From contig NZ_CP088081.1 of assembly GCF_021049305.1 (NCBI RefSeq), positions 3,534,001-3,598,000 of the forward strand: 64,000 nt of DNA, in the 5' to 3' direction. The notes below the pieces were generated by a model. It saw only the letters and a program-made list of their open reading frames with translations. It had not been told where the DNA came from and did no database searches. Below are positions 59,960-64,000 of the stretch, in pieces. Each line of letters begins with the position of its first letter. Position 1 is the stretch's first letter. This DNA is from Ideonella dechloratans. GTDB taxonomy: Bacteria; Pseudomonadota; Gammaproteobacteria; Burkholderiales; Burkholderiaceae_C. A program made the position numbers and the translations under genes.

Positions 59960-61701
59960 GCTGCGGCTCCCTCGGCCTGAGCCTCGGTGAGCAGCTCTTG
60001 GACGACCCGCCACATCGTCGTGCCCCGCTCGTCCAAGTACCGCTCGGGCGCGCGGATGAACTTCACGTCCGACCTCAGCTGGAAGCCCCCCAGCACGATG
60101 GCGCTGGCCCGGCGCATCAGGGCCTGCATCTCGGCGGCACGGGCGTCCAGCTCATCGAGCGGCGCCTCGATGAGCACCGCATCGTGAACAGGGGCGACCA
60201 CCCGGATGCCTGCCTCCGTCGCCATGCAGCAAGCCAGGCGCAGCATCTCGGCGCCGTTGGCCTGCATCGGGAAGTTCGCCAGCGAGCGTGCGTTGGCGCC
60301 AGCACCTACATGCAGGCACCACCCGAAGACGGTCCAAAGCTTGCCCTGGGTCTGGGCGTAGTGCACGACGCCTTCCGACCAGGACCAGAACTGCGCATAC
60401 GTCCGTCGATGCATCTTCAGCAGCTCGCGGGCATGGGCGGTCGGCTGCAGGATGCGACGCGCCAACGACTCCTCGCGCATCCCGTACTGCACCGCGAGGA
60501 CGCAGGCCTTGAATTGCTCGCGCTCGCTCGCGTGACTGGCTTTCGTGGCGTGCGCCGGCACCGCACCGGCCTGCTTGGCGAACGCAAGGTACGGGTCGCC
60601 TGACGAATATGCCTCTTGCATGCGCGCGTCACCCGAGAGCGCCGCCGCAATGCCGAACTCCTGCTGGCTCCAGTCGACATAGGCCAGGCCGTAGCCTGGC
60701 CGGGGCTGGATGAGCCCGCGCAGCCACGCTGACAGCCCGAACACGAACTTCGAGTTGCTGGGCTGGTTGCGGCCGGTCTTGGACCGGAACATGGACATCA
60801 GCGCCCGGTTACGGCCATCCGAGCCGACCTGCAGCTCGCTCAGCTTCAGCTGCCCCAGGGCCTGGCGCAGGTCCTTCAGCGGTCGCAGCTGGGGGTGGGT
60901 CTTGCACTGCTCGCTGAACGTGTCGTCGTCCAGCGCGACCCTGCCGGTCGGCAGCGTGGGCCAGGCTATGCCGTGGCGGCGTAGGTAGTCCTCGAACTTC
61001 GCAAGCTTGAACGTGCGGCCCTCGTAGACGCCGAATGCCCCATCCACGCGCTGGATGAGGCTGTCCTTCAGCGATTGCCAGTGCTGGCGCAGCATCGACA
61101 GCATGTCGCTGTCGATCGGAACGCCGGCATCTTCGATGCGCGCGACCGCCTTGGTGTACCGGCCTCGCAGGAGCGCGTGAGCAACACGCGACCCCTGGTC
61201 AAGGACCGGCGCCATCGCGCGCAGGAGCGTCGCGGTTGCCGTGACGTCGGAGGCGCAGTAGTCCAGGATGGCCGCCGCCTCGTGCGCGCTGTAGGAGCCT
61301 CCGCGCAGGATGAGGGCGCGCATGGTGTCCTTCTCCAGGGCATCGATGCCGCGGTGCCCGTAGTACTCCAGCGCACCGAGCAGACCATTCGACATGGGCA
61401 GGCTCAGGCCATTGGTCTCCACGCGGAACTCGGCATACAGGTCGATGACATTGGCCGGCAGCGGCCAGCCCAGGGCGAGATGGCAACCCATCTCGGCGGA
61501 TGCGTAGTACGCGACAAACACGCTGTCGGAACCGAGGTCGTAGGGGCATTGGGCCGCCTTCAGCTCGTCGCCCCAGACCCGCAGCGTGCGACCGCTGCGG
61601 ATCTCGTGCGCCACCAGGCACACGGGCTCGGGCCGCTCGCCAGGAGCGGCCCGGAACTCGAAGTCGGCGACCCAGACGTGTTTGAAGCCGCCGAGGGTCA
61701 T
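59956..61701 (-). CDS. Family A DNA polymerase with 3'-5' exonuclease domain
   Basis: 581 aa from ATG 61701. The N-terminal DnaQ-like exonuclease has the Exo I pair Asp13/Glu15 in VWVADFEFR and an Exo III YCASD. The polymerase domain has motif A YVDWSQQEFGIAAALSGDAR with Asp343, motif B FKACVLAVQYGMREESLARR, and motif C APVHDAVLIEAP with Asp507. There is no 5'-3' exonuclease domain, so it is a compact replicative polymerase like those of phages, not host Pol I (about 930 aa). Both ends overlap neighbouring genes. It should copy the element's DNA; primase and helicase are not in this window. Confidence 0.93.
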   Translation of the reverse strand: MTLGGFKHVWVADFEFRAAPGERPEPVCLVAHEIRSGRTLRVWGDELKAAQCPYDLGSDSVFVAYYASAEMGCHLALGWPLPANVIDLYAEFRVETNGLSLPMSNGLLGALEYYGHRGIDALEKDTMRALILRGGSYSAHEAAAILDYCASDVTATATLLRAMAPVLDQGSRVAHALLRGRYTKAVARIEDAGVPIDSDMLSMLRQHWQSLKDSLIQRVDGAFGVYEGRTFKLAKFEDYLRRHGIAWPTLPTGRVALDDDTFSEQCKTHPQLRPLKDLRQALGQLKLSELQVGSDGRNRALMSMFRSKTGRNQPSNSKFVFGLSAWLRGLIQPRPGYGLAYVDWSQQEFGIAAALSGDARMQEAYSSGDPYLAFAKQAGAVPAHATKASHASEREQFKACVLAVQYGMREESLARRILQPTAHARELLKMHRRTYAQFWSWSEGVVHYAQTQGKLWTVFGWCLHVGAGANARSLANFPMQANGAEMLRLACCMATEAGIRVVAPVHDAVLIEAPLDELDARAAEMQALMRRASAIVLGGFQLRSDVKFIRAPERYLDERGTTMWRVVQELLTEAQAEGAAA

Positions 61702-62336
61702 CAGACTTCCCCGCGCAGGTTCTTCACGACGACGTGGTCGACAGAGGTGATGAGCTTGTCGCGGAAGGCCAAGTTCAGGATTTCGCGCATCGTCAGGTCG
61801 GGCCAGACTGGCTCGTCGTTCAGTGCGGCGGCAGCGCACACCTCGTAGGCGCCGACCGTGCGATTGGCTCGCAGTCGAATCCAGCTGGATTGAGCGATGC
61901 CGGCAGCGCTATGCGCCGACTGGGACCAGGTGTCCAGGCGCCCATCGTCGCCCGGCATGTTCACCGGCCACAGCCCAGGGCTTCCGTCGCGAGTGACGTA
62001 GAGGTACAGGAGCTTCACCCGCACCTCGTTGGCAAGTTCCGCGTACAGCTCGGGATGCACGAAGTAGGTCTCACCCTCGTCCTTCAGCGACAGGGTCAGC
62101 GCCTGCATGCTCCACTCCGCGCCGGCCCGCACGCGGAAGAACTGCTGGGGGCTGGGCTTGCGGACAGGGACGGTGGTGATGATGCGCTTGACGCCCGCGA
62201 GCTGCGTGAAGTTCTGGGTCAAGGCCAGCTTGGTCAGGTCGAGGTCGTTCCCGTAGCCGCTGGCGGGGGCGTTGAAGTGCGGCATGTCGCCTGCGTTGGC
62301 GAAGGTCGGGGTGGTGTTGGCGTTGGTGTCGGACAT
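61701..62336 (-). CDS. Conserved mobile-element protein upstream of the polymerase
   Basis: 211 aa from ATG 62336 (GGAG seven bases upstream). A Thr/Asn/Ala-rich N-terminus precedes a globular part with KRIITTVPVRKPSPQQFFRV, ETYFVHPELYAELANEVRVK, GLWPVNMPGDDGRLDTWSQS and ITSVDHVVVKNLRGEV. The L-W-P-x-x-x-P-G/x-x-D-G-R-x-x-x-W pattern recurs in uncharacterised proteins of plasmids and integrative elements. Its stop shares one base with the polymerase ATG (TGATG), so the two are made together. A role in replication, for instance single-strand DNA binding or polymerase processivity, is inferred from context only. Confidence 0.65.
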   Translation of the reverse strand: MSDTNANTTPTFANAGDMPHFNAPASGYGNDLDLTKLALTQNFTQLAGVKRIITTVPVRKPSPQQFFRVRAGAEWSMQALTLSLKDEGETYFVHPELYAELANEVRVKLLYLYVTRDGSPGLWPVNMPGDDGRLDTWSQSAHSAAGIAQSSWIRLRANRTVGAYEVCAAAALNDEPVWPDLTMREILNLAFRDKLITSVDHVVVKNLRGEV

Positions 62337-62669
62337 ACAGGTCTCCATGAAGGGTGGGATCCAGCGAGGCTGGGGTTCAACAGGTCTGCGACGGGTGTTG
62401 CTCCTCGGCGCAGGTGGCTGTTGAGACCTGTAGCGACAGGATGTTCTCTGCGATTTTTCGAGGCCATGCCGACCACCTCCCGTTGACGCAAGGTGTGCGC
62501 ACGGACCTGTTGCGCCGCGCCACAGCGACCTGTGGCGGTGCGCCGCACCTGATCCATCTAGTCAATAGCTCTATGAACGAAAATGGAGGGAGGCCATGTG
62601 GCCCACGTTCCAACCACTTCGGCTACAGCACTCGGATCCGGCCGCGTGTGCGGCCAGATCGCTCATCCG
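62337..62669. promoter_or_regulatory. Divergent control region with five ACAGGTC boxes
   Basis: This 333-bp gap separates the minus-strand polymerase operon from xthA. The 7-mer ACAGGTC occurs at 62337-62343 and 62380-62386 on the plus strand and as GACCTGT at 62425-62431, 62504-62510 and 62527-62533. The first three copies share an eighth base (ACAGGTCT). The first copy overlaps the translation start region of the operon. TTGACG (62483) and minus-strand TTGACT (62565-62560) are possible -35 elements but lack convincing -10 partners. Operator or replication-initiator sites are the likely use. Confidence 0.55.
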
Positions 62670-63452
62670 ATGCTCAGAGTCATTTCCGCCAACCTGAACG
62701 GCGTTCGTTCCGCTTCAACGAAGGGGTTCTTCGACTGGATGGCCCAGCAGGATGCCGACTTCGTTTGCGTGCAGGAGCTCAAGGCGCAGGAGTCCGACAT
62801 GGCGCCGGGCATGCTGGCGCCGACCGGCTACCAGGGCTACTTCCACTACGCCGAGAAGAAGGGTTACAGCGGCGTCGGCATCTACGCGCGGCATCCGCCT
62901 CTGAAGGTGGTGGTCGGCTTGGGCGTTCCGGAGATCGACGCCGAGGGGCGCTACATCGAGTTGGTGTACGACCGCCTCTCGGTGGTGTCGGTCTACCTGC
63001 CGTCCGGATCCAGCGGCGAACACCGTCAGGCCGCCAAGTTCGACTTCATGGAGCACTTCTATCGGCACTTGGGCGGCCTGGTCGCATGCGGGCGCGAGGT
63101 GGTGATCTGCGGCGACTGGAACATCGCGCACAAGGAAGCTGACCTGAAGAACTGGAAGGGCAACCTGAAGAACTCGGGCTTCCTCCCGGAGGAGCGGGCT
63201 TGGCTGACGCGGGTGTTCGACGAACTTGGCTGGGTGGACACGTATCGTCGGCTAGAACCTGACGCAACTGAGTCCGGATACACATGGTGGAGCAATCGCG
63301 GGCAGGCTTGGGCGAAGAACGTTGGATGGCGAATCGACTATCAGATTTGTTCCAGACCGCTAGCCTATTGCGCGCGGAGTGCTTCAATCTACAAGACGGA
63401 GCGGTTTAGTGACCACGCTCCGCTCATTATTGAATACGACTTCAGTTTCTAA
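62670..63452 (+). CDS. xthA: Exodeoxyribonuclease III, element-borne copy
   Basis: 260 aa from ATG 62670 (MLRVISANLNGVRS); no clear Shine-Dalgarno. All AP-endonuclease family motifs are present: VCVQELKAQ (metal-binding Glu), YSGVGIYAR, VSVYLPSGSS, VICGDWNIAHKEADLKNWKG (catalytic Asp/Asn), TWWSNRG and the final FSDHAPLIIEYD with His. It repairs abasic sites and trims DNA 3' ends. The C-terminus differs from the host remnant (DYQICSRPLAYCARSASIYK against DYHLATPALAAQARTAAIYK). Codons are less GC-biased than the remnant, and GC falls along the gene from about 66% to 55%. It lies inside an element that disrupted the host xthA, so it probably replaces it. Confidence 0.95.
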   Translation: MLRVISANLNGVRSASTKGFFDWMAQQDADFVCVQELKAQESDMAPGMLAPTGYQGYFHYAEKKGYSGVGIYARHPPLKVVVGLGVPEIDAEGRYIELVYDRLSVVSVYLPSGSSGEHRQAAKFDFMEHFYRHLGGLVACGREVVICGDWNIAHKEADLKNWKGNLKNSGFLPEERAWLTRVFDELGWVDTYRRLEPDATESGYTWWSNRGQAWAKNVGWRIDYQICSRPLAYCARSASIYKTERFSDHAPLIIEYDFSF

Positions 63453-63472
63453 TTTTTCGCCACCTTCCCGCG

Positions 63473-64000
63473 TCACATGTCAATGATCTTGCGAAGCCTA
63501 TCTAGAACGATCGGCTTCCGGTGAGATTCACCACCAAGAAGCCAGTCGAGACGGTCATCAAATGTCTGATCCAGTGATATGGCCTCAAACTCGTCTGCAA
63601 CGTATTCGCGTAATTCAAGTGGGGCGAGCCTGACCTCTTCGCAGATTCCCGGCCTGCCATCCAGAACAGTAACAATATCTTCCATGTCATGGTGGAGATA
63701 ATCGCCCGCACCGCGTGATTTGAATGACTCCAGTTTAGTGGCGATGAATACTGGAGCGCTAATCACCCGAATGCTTCTGCCGCTTGGTAGTAGATGTCGT
63801 TCGGCTTGTCTTGCCGCCATCTCGTACCAACTGTTTGAAAAACCAAGCACTTGAGGGTCGGTTGTCATCACATCTAGCTTGATCTCACCCCTCTTCCAGC
63901 GACAGATGACTTCGTCGGACTCCACAAAGCCGCGCAATTTGAGCTCCTCACAGAACTCATAGTAGGAGGATCTGGGTGTTACTTCTGTTAGTAGATCGAT
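63473..64000 (-). CDS. AbiEii-like nucleotidyltransferase (5' end cut by window edge)
   Basis: 176 codons are visible and the frame stays open to base 64000, so the N-terminus with the G-S/D-x-D motif is missing; a TTG at 63937 is an unlikely internal start. The visible part begins IDLLTEVTPRSSYYEFCEEL and contains GEIKLDVMTTDPQVLGFSNS followed by W-Y, with a probable third catalytic Asp, then VFIATKLESFKSRGAGDYLH and a D-x-E-D-I-V-T-V-L-D-G-R-P segment. This pattern is known from AbiEii/type IV toxin-like nucleotidyltransferases. GC is about 47-50%, the lowest in the window, suggesting separate acquisition. A cognate antitoxin may lie to the right. Confidence 0.7.
   Translation of the reverse strand: MDLLTEVTPRSSYYEFCEELKLRGFVESDEVICRWKRGEIKLDVMTTDPQVLGFSNSWYEMAARQAERHLLPSGRSIRVISAPVFIATKLESFKSRGAGDYLHHDMEDIVTVLDGRPGICEEVRLAPLELREYVADEFEAISLDQTFDDRLDWLLGGESHRKPIVLDRLRKIIDM

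Larger units (their letters stand above)
55322..64000. mobile_element. Serine-recombinase integrative element inserted in xthA (right end beyond window)
   Basis: The element begins at the cut xthA and carries, in order: a large serine recombinase, a Replic_Relax-like protein, a 0.9-kb structured noncoding stretch, a DUF6573-type protein, a small conserved protein, a minus-strand DNA-polymerase operon, a complete replacement-like xthA and an AbiEii-like nucleotidyltransferase. Codon bias is weaker and GC lower than in the chromosome, dropping to about 47-50% near 63.5 kb. No capsid, terminase, relaxase or conjugation gene is visible, so phage versus ICE or plasmid-like origin is open. Confidence 0.8.

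Noticed and set aside
62234-62557. Minus-strand 107-codon frame overlapping the start of the 211-aa gene
   Set aside because: Its second half is a Pro/Thr-rich shadow of the 211-aa gene. A short leader peptide from the ATG near 62466 (GGGAGG upstream) cannot be excluded but has no other support.
55322-64000. Complete prophage
   Set aside because: A phage-like polymerase and integrase are present, but no terminase, portal, capsid, tail or lysis genes are visible in this part, so only 'integrative element' is claimed.

Overview
The window is very GC-rich (roughly 70% by eye over the first 55 kb) with strongly GC3-biased codons. Its gene content (purB, a UMPS-like pyrF, 2,2-dialkylglycine decarboxylase, catalase-peroxidase katG, betaproteobacterial-style XthA, YejBEF-like peptide transporter, several hybrid histidine kinases) suggests a betaproteobacterium of the order Burkholderiales. 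No rRNA, tRNA or CRISPR array was found.

Chromosomal part, 1-55.3 kb. The left end holds a truncated glutathione S-transferase divergent from purB-pyrF, then a hybrid histidine kinase, a class II glutamine amidotransferase whose only sensible start codon is ATC, an acyltransferase and a geranylgeranyl-reductase-like flavoprotein. Next come a DksA-type zinc-finger protein, an eRF1-like small protein, an NCS2 permease, and a DUF1127-like/LysR divergent pair. From 12.4 to 21.9 kb lies a complete oligopeptide-type ABC system: a minus-strand ATPase-permease-permease operon divergent from three tandem paralogous substrate-binding proteins. TrxC, AmpG and an M48 protease follow. From 26.5 to 31.7 kb a periplasmic binding protein, a histidine kinase, a stand-alone receiver and a receiver-adenylate cyclase form one compact cluster that faces a Crp/Fnr-type regulator. 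After a LuxR-type regulator, an MBL hydrolase and an acyl-CoA ligase come dgdA/dgdR. At 38.4-46.0 kb an AraC regulator is divergent from four genes that look like a glycerol/ether-lipid catabolic set (alkyl-DHAP-synthase-like, GlpD-like, FGGY kinase, AidB-like acyl-CoA dehydrogenase). A MASE1 hybrid kinase, katG, and a GlxA-type regulator divergent from an SDR-SDR-CMD-MFS operon follow, with a long palindrome in that divergent promoter.

Mobile element, 55.3 kb to the window end. A large serine recombinase sits immediately beside a 38-codon 3' remnant of a host xthA on the minus strand, so an element has integrated into xthA. It carries an unusual 0.9-kb hairpin-rich noncoding stretch, a DUF6573-type protein, a small conserved protein, and a minus-strand replication-like operon: a 211-aa protein, a DnaQ-PolA family A DNA polymerase and a winged-helix protein, all with overlapping stop/start codons and an intrinsic terminator. 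It also carries a full-length divergent xthA on the plus strand, apparently a spare copy of the gene it disrupted. The right end (63.2-64 kb) falls to about 47-50% GC and encodes an AbiEii-like nucleotidyltransferase that runs off the window. The right attachment site is not in view.
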